Shown: one piece after another, positions 1 to 7,010 of the stretch | Layout: the number at the start of each line of letters is the position of its first letter | Position numbering within the stretch: position 1 is the first letter of the stretch | Origin: CAYZIC01 sp964478335 | GTDB lineage: Bacteria > Verrucomicrobiota > Kiritimatiellia > RFP12 > DVOR01 | Length of the DNA stretch: 8,412 bases | NCBI GenBank assembly: GCA_964478335.1 | Contig: CAYZIC010000082.1 | Location: 1-8,412 of the forward strand | Direction of reading: 5' to 3' | Program-made: the position numbers and the translations under genes | Notes under the pieces: model-generated | The model's database searches: none | What the model was told of the DNA's origin: nothing | What the model saw: the letters and a program-made list of their open reading frames with translations, nothing else

Positions 1-907
1 CTTTGACCGTGCGGGCAATGCCCTCCTCGAGGTCGATCTTGGGACTCCATCCGAGAGAACGGAGTAGCGAAGAGTCGACAAGCTTGCGAGGGGTGCCGTC
101 AGGCATCTCTGGGTCAAATGTCGGAGTCGCTGGGCACTCGGTGGCACGCTGAATGATCTCGGCGAGCTCGCGGATGGAGATTTCTCTACCAGATCCAACG
201 TTGACGAGGTCGGGGGGATTGTCAAGATCGAGGACATAGAGGCAGGCACTGGCGAGGTCGTCGACGTGAAGGAATTCTCGTAAGGGCCGCCCTGATCCCC
301 AGAGCGGAACGGTTTGATCGTGGTTATCCTTGGCCATTTCGAATTTACGAATCATTGTCGGGAGGACGTGCCCGTGGACGATGTCGTAATTGTCTCCCGT
401 ACCATACAAGTTGGTCGGCATGAGCGAGTGGTAGCAGACTCCAAATTGCTTGCGATAAAACTCACAGAGTTTGAGCCCTGAGATCTTGGCGAGGGCGTAG
501 CCTTCGTTGGTTTTCTCAAGTGCCCCCGTGAGCAGAGCATCCTCAGGGATGGGCTGAGGTGCCATACGGGGGTAAATACAAGAGCTGCCGAGGAAAAGTA
601 AACGCTTAACACCCGCTTGGTAGGCTGCGTGAATGGTATTGGCTGCGATCATGATGTTTTCGTAAAGAAACGTACCATTTGCCGCACTATTAGCACCGAT
701 GCCGCCGACCTTTGCGGCTGCGACGATCATGACGTCTGGTTTATTGGACTGAATAAAGGCAAGCGTTTGGGCTTGGTTGGTCAGGTCGACTTGATCATGT
801 GTCGCAGTGATGATGTCCGTATAACCCGCAGCTTGTAGTGCGCGGCAAACAGCCGCGCCTACCATGCCTCTATGGCCCGCTACATAAATTTTGTCAGTAG
901 GATTCAT
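1..907 (-). CDS. fcl: GDP-L-fucose synthase (3' end off the left edge)
   Basis: This enzyme is a bifunctional 3,5-epimerase/4-reductase. It converts GDP-4-keto-6-deoxy-D-mannose, the product of the neighbouring gmd gene, to GDP-L-fucose with NADPH in the cytoplasm. The 302 visible residues show the short-chain dehydrogenase/reductase fold: an N-terminal nucleotide-binding loop GHRGMVG (residues 11-17), the SSCIYP strand (108-113) and the YxxxK pair Y137/K141 in YALAKISG. S108, C110 and H180 sit where the family has its catalytic Ser and the Cys/His pair used for epimerisation. The family is about 310-320 residues long, so only roughly 10-20 residues are missing and the truncation is simply the window edge. 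The start at 907 follows a GAGGT ribosome site (914-918 on the complement), 12 bases after the gmd stop, which supports co-transcription and translational coupling. The assignment is very secure. Confidence 0.97.
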   Translation of the reverse strand, partial: MNPTDKIYVAGHRGMVGAAVCRALQAAGYTDIITATHDQVDLTNQAQTLAFIQSNKPDVMIVAAAKVGGIGANSAANGTFLYENIMIAANTIHAAYQAGVKRLLFLGSSCIYPRMAPQPIPEDALLTGALEKTNEGYALAKISGLKLCEFYRKQFGVCYHSLMPTNLYGTGDNYDIVHGHVLPTMIRKFEMAKDNHDQTVPLWGSGRPLREFLHVDDLASACLYVLDLDNPPDLVNVGSGREISIRELAEIIQRATECPATPTFDPEMPDGTPRKLVDSSLLRSLGWSPKIDLEEGIARTVK

Positions 908-919
908 GTGGCTACCTCA

Positions 920-1957
920 TTATTCTGCGCGCATGATTTTGCCACCTGCTTGGATAACGGCGAGCTCTGTGCGGGCAATCTGGAGGTCGGATTCGACCAT
1001 CATCTTGACGAGCCCCTTAAAGGTGACTTTGGGTTCCCAACCCAATTCAGTGCGGGCTTTGGTGGGATCTCCGAGGAGTTGCTCGACTTCACAAGGACGA
1101 TCGTAAAGTGTGTCGTGGCGTACGAATTCTTGCCAATCGAGATCGACGAGGGAGAATGCTTCTTGGCAGAATTCCTTAACGGAGTGCATTTCTCCCGTAG
1201 CTAAGACGAAGTCATCAGGACGCTCCGCTTGCAAAATACGCCACATACCCTCGACGTAGTCGCCAGCAAAGCCCCAGTCGCGGAGAGCATTGACATTGCC
1301 CATGTAGAGGTCTTTTTGGAGTCCAAGTTTGATCCGTGCAACGGCCATCGTGATCTTGCGGGTGACGAATGTCGGACCACGGCGGGGGGATTCGTGATTA
1401 AATAGAATGCCGTTGCTAGCAAACATGTCATAAGACTCGCGGTAGTTTCTCACGGCCCAATAGCCGTAAAGCTTGGCCACAGCGTAGGGTGAACGTGGAT
1501 AAAAGGGGGTGGTTTCGCGTTGGGGGACTTCTTGGACTTTGCCAAAAAGCTCGGAGGTGGAGGCTTGGTAGAATTTGATCTTCTTTGCGAGACCTGTTTC
1601 ACGAATGGCTTCGAGCAAACGGATGACACCGACACCGACGACATCGCCAGTATATTCAGGGATGTCAAATGAGACTCGCACGTGGCTCTGAGCCGCAAGA
1701 TGGTAGACTTCGTCAGGGTTGATCTCGTAGATCAGCTTGGCCAAGCGACCGGCATCGGCCATGTCGCCGTAGTGCAGAAAAAGCTTGACATCATTGACGT
1801 GTGGATCTTGGTAGAGGTGGTCGATACGCTGGGTGTTGAAGCTAGAGCTCCGGCGAATCAAACCGTGAACTTCGTACCCCTTTTCGAGAAGGAGCTCTGC
1901 CAAATAGGAACCGTCTTGTCCGGTGATGCCGGTGATTAATGCAACTTTTTTACTCAT
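920..1957 (-). CDS. gmd: GDP-mannose 4,6-dehydratase
   Basis: This enzyme catalyses the first step of GDP-6-deoxyhexose synthesis, GDP-D-mannose to GDP-4-keto-6-deoxy-D-mannose, using tightly bound NADP in the cytoplasm. The 345 residues match the family's usual length. The sequence shows the GITGQDG dinucleotide loop (10-16), the family signature LIRRSSSFNTQRIDHLY (33-49), and the active-site set T134, E136, Y158 and K162 within STSELFG and YPRSPYAVAK. It also has NHESPRRG (187-194), the RDWGFAGDYVEGMW segment (226-239) and the late LLGDPTKA motif (294-301). It is followed after 12 bases by fcl, so the pair supplies GDP-L-fucose, probably for a fucosylated surface polysaccharide or glycoprotein whose transferases lie outside the window. 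An AAGGT ribosome site precedes the ATG. The promoter lies in the gap shared with the divergent AraC-type regulator. Nothing in the sequence looks damaged. Confidence 0.98.
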   Translation of the reverse strand: MSKKVALITGITGQDGSYLAELLLEKGYEVHGLIRRSSSFNTQRIDHLYQDPHVNDVKLFLHYGDMADAGRLAKLIYEINPDEVYHLAAQSHVRVSFDIPEYTGDVVGVGVIRLLEAIRETGLAKKIKFYQASTSELFGKVQEVPQRETTPFYPRSPYAVAKLYGYWAVRNYRESYDMFASNGILFNHESPRRGPTFVTRKITMAVARIKLGLQKDLYMGNVNALRDWGFAGDYVEGMWRILQAERPDDFVLATGEMHSVKEFCQEAFSLVDLDWQEFVRHDTLYDRPCEVEQLLGDPTKARTELGWEPKVTFKGLVKMMVESDLQIARTELAVIQAGGKIMRAE

Positions 1958-2009
1958 AGGGTGTACCTTATCTTGTGGGTTAATGACTCAAATCGATTCA
2001 ATATAAGCA

Positions 2010-2039
2010 AATATATCACAAGGTTGAGCATTTTGTCAT
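2010..2039 (-). promoter_or_regulatory. Predicted sigma70-like promoter of gmd-fcl
   Basis: Read on the minus strand, ATGACA (2034-2039) matches the -35 consensus at five of six positions. After an 18-base spacer, TATATT (2010-2015) matches the -10 consensus at five of six. Transcription would start near 2003, giving a leader of about 45 bases before the gmd ATG. A second TATATT lies exactly 10 bases downstream (2000-2005) but has no good -35 partner. This prediction comes from sequence alone. Confidence 0.6.
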
Positions 2040-2047
2040 TGCACTTG

Positions 2048-2076
2048 TGCGCAAAATGTGGTTGTATATTTGCGCA
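2048..2076. promoter_or_regulatory. Inverted-repeat operator candidate between gmd and the AraC-type regulator
   Basis: TGCGCAAA (2048-2055) and TTTGCGCA (2069-2076) form a perfect 8-bp inverted repeat with a 13-base spacer. The arms start 21 bp apart, which is two helical turns and a typical spacing for AraC-type half-sites. The core TGCGCA is itself a palindrome, so the arms can also be read as a direct repeat. The right arm abuts the predicted -10 box of the regulator gene. The left arm lies about 9 bp upstream of the gmd -35 box. That layout fits self-repression together with activation of gmd. Which protein binds here is an inference. Confidence 0.5.
2065..2070 (+). promoter_or_regulatory. 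Predicted -10 box of the AraC-type regulator gene
   Basis: TATATT matches the -10 consensus at five of six positions and would place the transcription start near 2077, about 30 bases before the ATG. No convincing -35 box is present: TTGCAC at 2039-2044 is 20 bases away, which is too far, and TTGTGC at 2045-2050 is only 14 away. Either the promoter is weak or it needs an activator. Confidence 0.35.
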
Positions 2077-2106
2077 ATGTACTAAACAAGAGGAGAGGGT
2101 ATAGGT

Positions 2107-3144
2107 ATGGCTATTGCAATTATGACACGAGATCTGGATTTACTTTTGGAGGTGAGTCGGGGAATTCGTGAGATTTTACCGCAGGCTGAGATTTTGCCAG
2201 TGATCAACCATCAAGAGGCCTTAATCGAGCGTCTCTTGCAAGATGGGCGCTTGGAGCTGGTGATCGGGGCGTTTATTAGTGACACGTGGTTGGATTCTCT
2301 TGACCAGCGTGGGTGTCCTTTTATCGACATCACGGCAGATTCCCATATCTGCTCGGCGTATTCTTACTCCGTTGATCATGATGCGGTTGGGTTGCAGGCA
2401 GCGACCTTTCTCGCAAATCGAGGCGTGAGGGGTGTCTTTTGTCTGCAGACTGCCACTCACTATGGGCAAAGGTGTATTGCGCAGGCTTTTGAGAGGGCTG
2501 CGGGGGCGATGGGGCTTACATCTCAAGCGTGGGATGAGTCGTTATTGCCTGCAGATGAAGGCCCCTATGGGCTCTTTTGCACGAGTGACCATCTTGCGCG
2601 TCAGGTGGAGGAGTCTATTGGTCGAGAGCTCTGCCCAGAACGTCTCTTGATCCTGAGCGTCGATAATCATTTGCAAGAAAATCTACTTGCGCTTATTCCG
2701 ATCACGACAATTCCTTTGCCCTATGCGGTAATCGGTCGTGCGATCGCGGGGGATTATATGACCCATAGTATCCATAATCAGCGCTTCGCTCCGCAGCCGA
2801 TTATTGTGCGAGAGTCGACATCACCAGGGCATGATCTAGTGGATCGGGCACTACTCTACATCGATAAGCACCTAGACTCCCCACCGTCGATCACTACTCT
2901 TGCGGGGGTGCTGACAGTGTCACGACGCACCTTGGAGAACCACTTCTCGGCTAAGCTGGGGGCTTCGCCTGCGTCCATTTGGCGAGAGCGGCAAATCTTG
3001 CATGCGCAGTCGCTTTTGCGAACGACATCTCATACGCTTGATGTAATTGCGTTATGCTGTGGTTTTACGGGGGCATCGCATCTAAGTCAGGCATTTAAGA
3101 GGCGATCGTTAGGAGCGCCTGGTCGCTATCGGTGCGCAAAGTAG
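2107..3144 (+). CDS. XylR-like AraC-family transcriptional regulator
   Basis: This is a predicted one-component DNA-binding regulator that senses a small ligand, probably a sugar or sugar derivative. Residues 1 to about 235 resemble the LacI/periplasmic-binding-protein-type sensor of E. coli XylR. They include LEVSRGIREIL near the start, a VDHDAVGLQAATFL segment (89-102) and the GLFCTSDHLARQVEESI and ILSVDNHL strands (155-188). The C-terminal 100 residues are an AraC double helix-turn-helix: SITTLAGVLTVSRRTLENHF (261-280), then DVIALCCGFTGASHLSQAF (312-330) and a closing GAPGRYR. At 345 residues it is somewhat shorter than E. coli XylR (about 390). An AGGAGAGGG ribosome site (2091-2099) lies 7 bases before the ATG. 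It is transcribed divergently from gmd-fcl across a 149-base region with a candidate operator, so it may control that operon and itself. The ligand cannot be read from the sequence. Confidence 0.92.
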   Translation: MAIAIMTRDLDLLLEVSRGIREILPQAEILPVINHQEALIERLLQDGRLELVIGAFISDTWLDSLDQRGCPFIDITADSHICSAYSYSVDHDAVGLQAATFLANRGVRGVFCLQTATHYGQRCIAQAFERAAGAMGLTSQAWDESLLPADEGPYGLFCTSDHLARQVEESIGRELCPERLLILSVDNHLQENLLALIPITTIPLPYAVIGRAIAGDYMTHSIHNQRFAPQPIIVRESTSPGHDLVDRALLYIDKHLDSPPSITTLAGVLTVSRRTLENHFSAKLGASPASIWRERQILHAQSLLRTTSHTLDVIALCCGFTGASHLSQAFKRRSLGAPGRYRCAK

Positions 3145-3156
3145 CTGGGCTGGGGA

Positions 3157-3777
3157 CTATGCGAGCAACGCAATGATCTTACGAGCGAGAGCGAGCTTGC
3201 TCATCATCGGACAGATGATCGGTGCGCCACTGGGCGAATAGATCACCGCTTGATTGGTTTCTGAGGCGAAGCCTGCTCCAGGCACCGTGACATCATTGGC
3301 TACGATGTAGTCGAGACCTTTGTCTCGCATCTTGCGCAGGGCCTCTGCTTGGGCATCACCTGTTTCGGCTGCAAAGCCAATAAAGGTACGATCCCCTTTA
3401 TTGACGGCAACAGTTTTTAGAATGTCTGGATTGGGGACGAGGCGAAGCATGCCATCCATGTGAGCCTTTTTGAGTTTTCTGGTTGCGGGCGCTTCTGGGC
3501 GCCAGTCGGCTACTGCTGCAGTCGAAATATAGACCTCGGCTGCATCAAAGTTCGCCAATACTGCATCGCACATTTGACAGGCGGTCTCGACATCGATTCG
3601 CTTGACACCAGGTGGTGTAGAGAGGGTGACGGGCCCAGCAATCAGGGTGACCGTGTGCCCTGCCTCTTTGGCGGCTTGGGCAAGGGCAAAGCCCATCTTG
3701 CCCGTGGAGCGATTGGAGATAAAACGAACTGGGTCGATGGGTTCTCGGGTAGGGCCGGCTGTGATCAATAGGTGCAT
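3157..3777 (-). CDS. coaB: Phosphopantothenate-cysteine ligase, stand-alone CoaB
   Basis: This enzyme joins 4'-phosphopantothenate and cysteine, with nucleotide triphosphate activation, to form phosphopantothenoylcysteine, the second step of coenzyme A synthesis from pantothenate. All 206 residues correspond to the CoaB half of the bacterial bifunctional CoaBC (Dfp). Visible motifs are ITAGPTREPIDPVRFISNRS (5-24) with the conserved Asn at 22, STGKMG (24-29), AAVADWRP (87-94), the lysine cluster KLKK (101-104), NPDIL (116-120), GFAAET (134-139) and DYIVANDV (156-163). The CoaC decarboxylase half is absent and no cryptic start precedes it, because the upstream frame belongs to the glycosidase. 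The start overlaps that gene's 3' end by 13 bases and has only a weak AAGA ribosome site, so translational coupling is likely. The gene ends tail to tail with the AraC-type regulator, 12 bases apart. A separate coaC is expected elsewhere in the genome. Confidence 0.94.
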   Translation of the reverse strand: MHLLITAGPTREPIDPVRFISNRSTGKMGFALAQAAKEAGHTVTLIAGPVTLSTPPGVKRIDVETACQMCDAVLANFDAAEVYISTAAVADWRPEAPATRKLKKAHMDGMLRLVPNPDILKTVAVNKGDRTFIGFAAETGDAQAEALRKMRDKGLDYIVANDVTVPGAGFASETNQAVIYSPSGAPIICPMMSKLALARKIIALLA

Positions 3778-5543
3778 GGGGAGTCTTCTTGAGTGTTGAT
3801 TTCTGTGACGTGGGCATTTCGCTGGGTGATGCGAGCCTTATTCCAATGCCATGGCTTATAGCCTCTTGTCCGCTTGACGATATTGTCCTCAAAAAGGACA
3901 TCGGTAGCTGATTTCGCAAAAAGCAAGGGGGCGTCATAGTAGTTAAAGGTGTTATTAATGATGCGAATATTGCTGTGGAAGTAGCTCTTTTGATCTTTGA
4001 TAGAGGGGATCTCTGGGGAGATCGAGATGACCGCTTCGCAAAATTGAAAGGCTGACGTTAGACCATTGATAAAGGTGTTACCTTGGATAAGCACATCTTT
4101 ACAAGCTCCTGTCTCAAACCAACCATTACAGTCGCCGCAGAGGAGTATCGCAGTGCCAGAGGTGTGGTCAAAGGTGTTGTCTAGACAACGAACGGGTTTC
4201 GGGGTGCTAAATAGGGTGCCCCTCGCTCGGTTGTTGGCAATGTAATTGTGTTGAAAGAGCACACAGGGCGTCCAGGTGAGATTTTCGATACCGATGGCTT
4301 CTTGTGTGTTGATGGCACTATCGAGCAGTTGATCAAAGGTAATCTCAAAGACTCTACATCCTTGGTCAATAGGCTTGTCAATTGCTTTAATCGTACGAAT
4401 GGTATTGATTGAGCCGATATGCTCCATGGTTTTGGCACGTACAAATTGGACCTTATCAGTGGGATCTCCCCATTTAAATCCCCATGCTTGATCATGCATA
4501 TAGCGAGCACGTACAGTGTGGTCGTCAATCTTTTCGATGATCTTTAGGTAGGTGCCATGGACATTGATAGCATCATCCATCATACCAATATAGGTGCCGT
4601 TTGTTGATTTGATGAATCCTCTACATCCCGAAAAGTGCGTGGCATCTGCTTGGGTAGAGAAGCACCTCGATTGATCTCTGGGGATGACGCGTAGGGCATC
4701 GAGCGTGATATTGGTGCACAATTGTGCGACGACTCCCATACCATCAGCATAATGGATGGTGACGCTATCTAGGATGGTGTCGTGAGATTGGTCGATAAAG
4801 ATACCAGGACACGGGCGCTCCCAAGTGCGAGCGACAAAGTGCTGACCGGGCTTTAGCCGATTGGCGAGAGATTGTGGGATTTTGGCAACAAGGGTCTTGG
4901 GGGCAATTTGACGCACTTGGTTAAGGGGGAAGTACTCGTCTACAGAACGGTAAGCAATGCGCTGGTCTGCCTCAAAAAGGATGCCATGCTGAGGGGTGTT
5001 TTGCCAATTCTGTCCATGAAAAATGAGCTGGCTACCCTGTAGGCGATGATTGCCATTTTGATGAATAAAAGTCACTTCGCTCGATTGCGGCTTGACATCA
5101 GTAATGTCAAGCTGATTGATTTGAGGTTGATCAAAGTCAATGGTTATCTGCTTGAGGGTCACTTGCTTGCTTTTGACGATACCAAATGGGATCATCCGAC
5201 CATTAAAGTTAAAGGTCGCCCCATTGCCTTGTAGGGTGACTTGGCTGACGTTTTCGAGAGGAAAAGCAACTATGCGCGGGAGGTTTTGATCATGATTCGA
5301 GATGTACCAATTGCGCCTAGCTGCATCTTGTGGATAAAAATCGTAGGTTTTATTTTCAAAGATGACAGTGTGGGGGCCAGGTGTTTGGGCGAGGAGTGTC
5401 GCCATCTTTTTCGCAGCTATAGCGTTGCCACGAGCGTTGCCTGGCTGAAACCCAAAATCTTTTGCATCGTAGGTCTTACTATAGAGATTGGTGGCAGAGA
5501 TGAGCAACGCAAGGATAAAGAAGATGGAGCGTGAATCGGTCAT
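3765..5543 (-). CDS. Secreted alpha-1,3-galactosidase, GH110-type parallel beta-helix protein
   Basis: This is a predicted exported glycosidase of family GH110. These inverting exo-enzymes remove terminal alpha-1,3-linked galactose, for example from blood-group-B-type or linear Gal-alpha-1,3-Gal glycans. With the chosen start it has 592 residues, normal for the family. Residues 1-22 look like a signal peptide: MTDSR, then the hydrophobic stretch IFFILALLISA, with no lipobox cysteine. The rest has the repeating N-T-F/I-x-N turns of a right-handed beta-helix. GH110-like blocks are FGFQPGNARGN (30-40), YISNHDQ (80-86), QADATHFSG (298-306), GMMDDAINVHGTYLK (320-334), RYMHDQAWGF (347-356), HTSGTAILLCGDCNGWFETG (460-479) and HWNK (566-569). 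D300, D323 and D324 are the likely catalytic acids. A GTG 63 bases further upstream keeps the frame open, but it lacks a ribosome site and would bury the signal peptide. The gene lies between miaB and coaB and overlaps coaB by 13 bases. The exact substrate linkage is inferred from the family, and I identified the family by recalled motifs. Confidence 0.88.
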   Translation of the reverse strand: MTDSRSIFFILALLISATNLYSKTYDAKDFGFQPGNARGNAIAAKKMATLLAQTPGPHTVIFENKTYDFYPQDAARRNWYISNHDQNLPRIVAFPLENVSQVTLQGNGATFNFNGRMIPFGIVKSKQVTLKQITIDFDQPQINQLDITDVKPQSSEVTFIHQNGNHRLQGSQLIFHGQNWQNTPQHGILFEADQRIAYRSVDEYFPLNQVRQIAPKTLVAKIPQSLANRLKPGQHFVARTWERPCPGIFIDQSHDTILDSVTIHYADGMGVVAQLCTNITLDALRVIPRDQSRCFSTQADATHFSGCRGFIKSTNGTYIGMMDDAINVHGTYLKIIEKIDDHTVRARYMHDQAWGFKWGDPTDKVQFVRAKTMEHIGSINTIRTIKAIDKPIDQGCRVFEITFDQLLDSAINTQEAIGIENLTWTPCVLFQHNYIANNRARGTLFSTPKPVRCLDNTFDHTSGTAILLCGDCNGWFETGACKDVLIQGNTFINGLTSAFQFCEAVISISPEIPSIKDQKSYFHSNIRIINNTFNYYDAPLLFAKSATDVLFEDNIVKRTRGYKPWHWNKARITQRNAHVTEINTQEDSPCTY

Positions 5544-5549
5544 AAGGAT

Positions 5550-5553
5550 CTCC
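5550..5553 (-). promoter_or_regulatory. Ribosome binding site that fixes the GH110 start
   Basis: GGAG on the minus strand lies 6 bases before the ATG at 5543, the methionine that opens the signal peptide. The longer in-frame reading from a GTG at 5606 has no comparable site. This decides the start in favour of 5543. Confidence 0.75.
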
Positions 5554-5638
5554 AAATAGCTAGAGGCGGCGTATTTACCTCGATTGTTACATGCGCAGTC
5601 GCACACAGGCTATGGGGGGAGGAGGGGATGCTACGTTA

Positions 5639-6994
5639 CTAAACGATGTCTCCGTAGAGGGTTTGGGCGGCAGCGCGGGTAATGCGAATGCGTAGCAGAT
5701 CTCCAACTTTTGTTTCGGGGGTCGGCTCAAAGATTGTGATCTTATTGCCGTCGTTGCGTCCTGCCCAACGCTCTTGATTGCGAAGGCTGGGGCCTTCACA
5801 AAGAACTGTCTGGATGGAACCAATGAGAGCGTCATTCATTGCCTTACCGCGATTATCTTGGTCGAGCAAGAGGATTTGGTTGCGGTGGCGTTTTTCCTCA
5901 TCGGTGACATCATCATCCCATTCTGCTGACGGGGTGCCTGGGCGTGGGGAGTATTTAAAGATAAAGGAATTATCAAACTGCGCCTCATTCATGAGGGCGC
6001 GGGTCTGCTCAAAGTCCTCGGCAGTTTCCCCAGGGAAGCCAACAATGACATCGGTGGTCAAAACAAAATCAGGGATGGCTTCGCGTAATTTGGTAATTGC
6101 GGCAAGGTAGGCCTCTCTGGTGTAGCCACGGCGCATACGCTTGAGGACATCGTTTGAACCGGACTGAACAGGCAAGTGCAAATGGTGGCAGACTTGTGGG
6201 GTGTCGCGCATGACACGGATGAGCTCGTCGCTAAAACCACTGGGGTGACCTGATGTGAAGCGGATGCGTTTGATGCCCGCAATGGCGGCAACGGCCTCAA
6301 GCAGGCGGGGGAATGGTTTGGTGTAGCCTCCGGGGCTTGGCGCATCGTCGTCAAACCAGACTTCGTTGCGTACGCCGTAATTCATGATACTTTGGCCCAA
6401 TAAGGTGATTTCGCACATCCCTTCGGCGACTAGCTTGCGTACCTCTGCTAAGACATCCTTCGCCGGACGGCTGTATTCTGGTCCGCGCACATCTGGCACA
6501 ATGCAATAGGCACAACGACGATTACAACCAAGCAAAATAGTCACAAAGCCAGCAAAGCTTTGAGTGGGGGTGTGGCCAGGTACAATGTCAGGCTTGGCCT
6601 CGGCATCACTTGACATCAAGAGGTGTGTCTCGCCGGCGATCACGCGCTTGACTGCATCGACGACTGCACCCGCACGGCGGGTGCCTATCGAAAAGTCCAA
6701 ATGGGGTATGCGCTTAAAGATTGATTTGCCCATGCGCTGAGCCATGCAACCTGTCAACCCCACTACACGGCCTGGACGCATACGCTTGCTATAGCATAAA
6801 ATCCCAAGCTTACCGCAGGCTTTGTCTTCTGCCTTTTCGCGGACAGAACAGGAATTGACGATAACAATGTCGGCATCGTCTTCGTTTGCAACGGGGGTAA
6901 AGCCTGCCTCGATCAAGAGAGAGGCTGCGCCCTCGGAGTCGCGAATATTCATTTGGCAACCGTAGGTGTGAATATAAAAAGTTTTTGGTAGCAT
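5639..6994 (-). CDS. miaB: tRNA-2-methylthio-N6-dimethylallyladenosine synthase (MiaB)
   Basis: This radical SAM methylthiotransferase adds the 2-methylthio group to N6-isopentenyladenosine at position 37 of tRNAs that read UNN codons. It has 451 residues, a normal length. The N-terminal MTTase domain carries the three auxiliary iron-sulfur ligands C13 (YGCQMN), C49 (NSCSVREKAE) and C83 (TGCMAQ). The radical SAM domain has the CxxxCxxC motif C157, C161 and C164 in GCNRRCAYC. Further blocks are HLHLPVQSGSNDVLKRMRRG (271-290), DVIVGFPGET (315-324) and FKYSPRPGT (346-354). Residues from about 385 to the end form a TRAM RNA-binding domain. HLPVQSGS and YGCQMN favour MiaB over RimO or MtaB. One oddity is that the usual LLGQNVNxY motif reads LLGQSIMNY (198-206), so two conserved asparagines are changed. 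An AGGA ribosome site (7003-7006) lies 8 bases before the ATG. The gene sits 69 bases after the flavoprotein gene and 95 bases before the GH110 gene. Confidence 0.96.
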   Translation of the reverse strand: MLPKTFYIHTYGCQMNIRDSEGAASLLIEAGFTPVANEDDADIVIVNSCSVREKAEDKACGKLGILCYSKRMRPGRVVGLTGCMAQRMGKSIFKRIPHLDFSIGTRRAGAVVDAVKRVIAGETHLLMSSDAEAKPDIVPGHTPTQSFAGFVTILLGCNRRCAYCIVPDVRGPEYSRPAKDVLAEVRKLVAEGMCEITLLGQSIMNYGVRNEVWFDDDAPSPGGYTKPFPRLLEAVAAIAGIKRIRFTSGHPSGFSDELIRVMRDTPQVCHHLHLPVQSGSNDVLKRMRRGYTREAYLAAITKLREAIPDFVLTTDVIVGFPGETAEDFEQTRALMNEAQFDNSFIFKYSPRPGTPSAEWDDDVTDEEKRHRNQILLLDQDNRGKAMNDALIGSIQTVLCEGPSLRNQERWAGRNDGNKITIFEPTPETKVGDLLRIRITRAAAQTLYGDIV

Positions 6995-7010
6995 GGGTGG
7001 ATTCCTAGTA

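Noticed and set aside
872..1204. Plus-strand open frames opposite fcl, gmd and the glycosidase
   Set aside because: They lie wholly within strongly supported minus-strand genes, match no known domain by eye and lack ribosome sites.
3133..3140. A third TGCGCAAA at the very end of the regulator gene
   Set aside because: It lies inside coding sequence with no partner arm or promoter. One chance 8-mer match in 8.4 kb is unremarkable.
3145..3156. Bidirectional terminator between the convergent regulator and coaB genes
   Set aside because: The gap is only 12 bases and I see no inverted repeat with T-runs in it or just around it.
5544..5606. N-terminal extension of the glycosidase from a GTG at 5606, adding a cysteine-rich 21-residue stretch
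   Set aside because: There is no ribosome site before the GTG, whereas a clear GGAG precedes the ATG at 5543, and that ATG opens a proper signal peptide.
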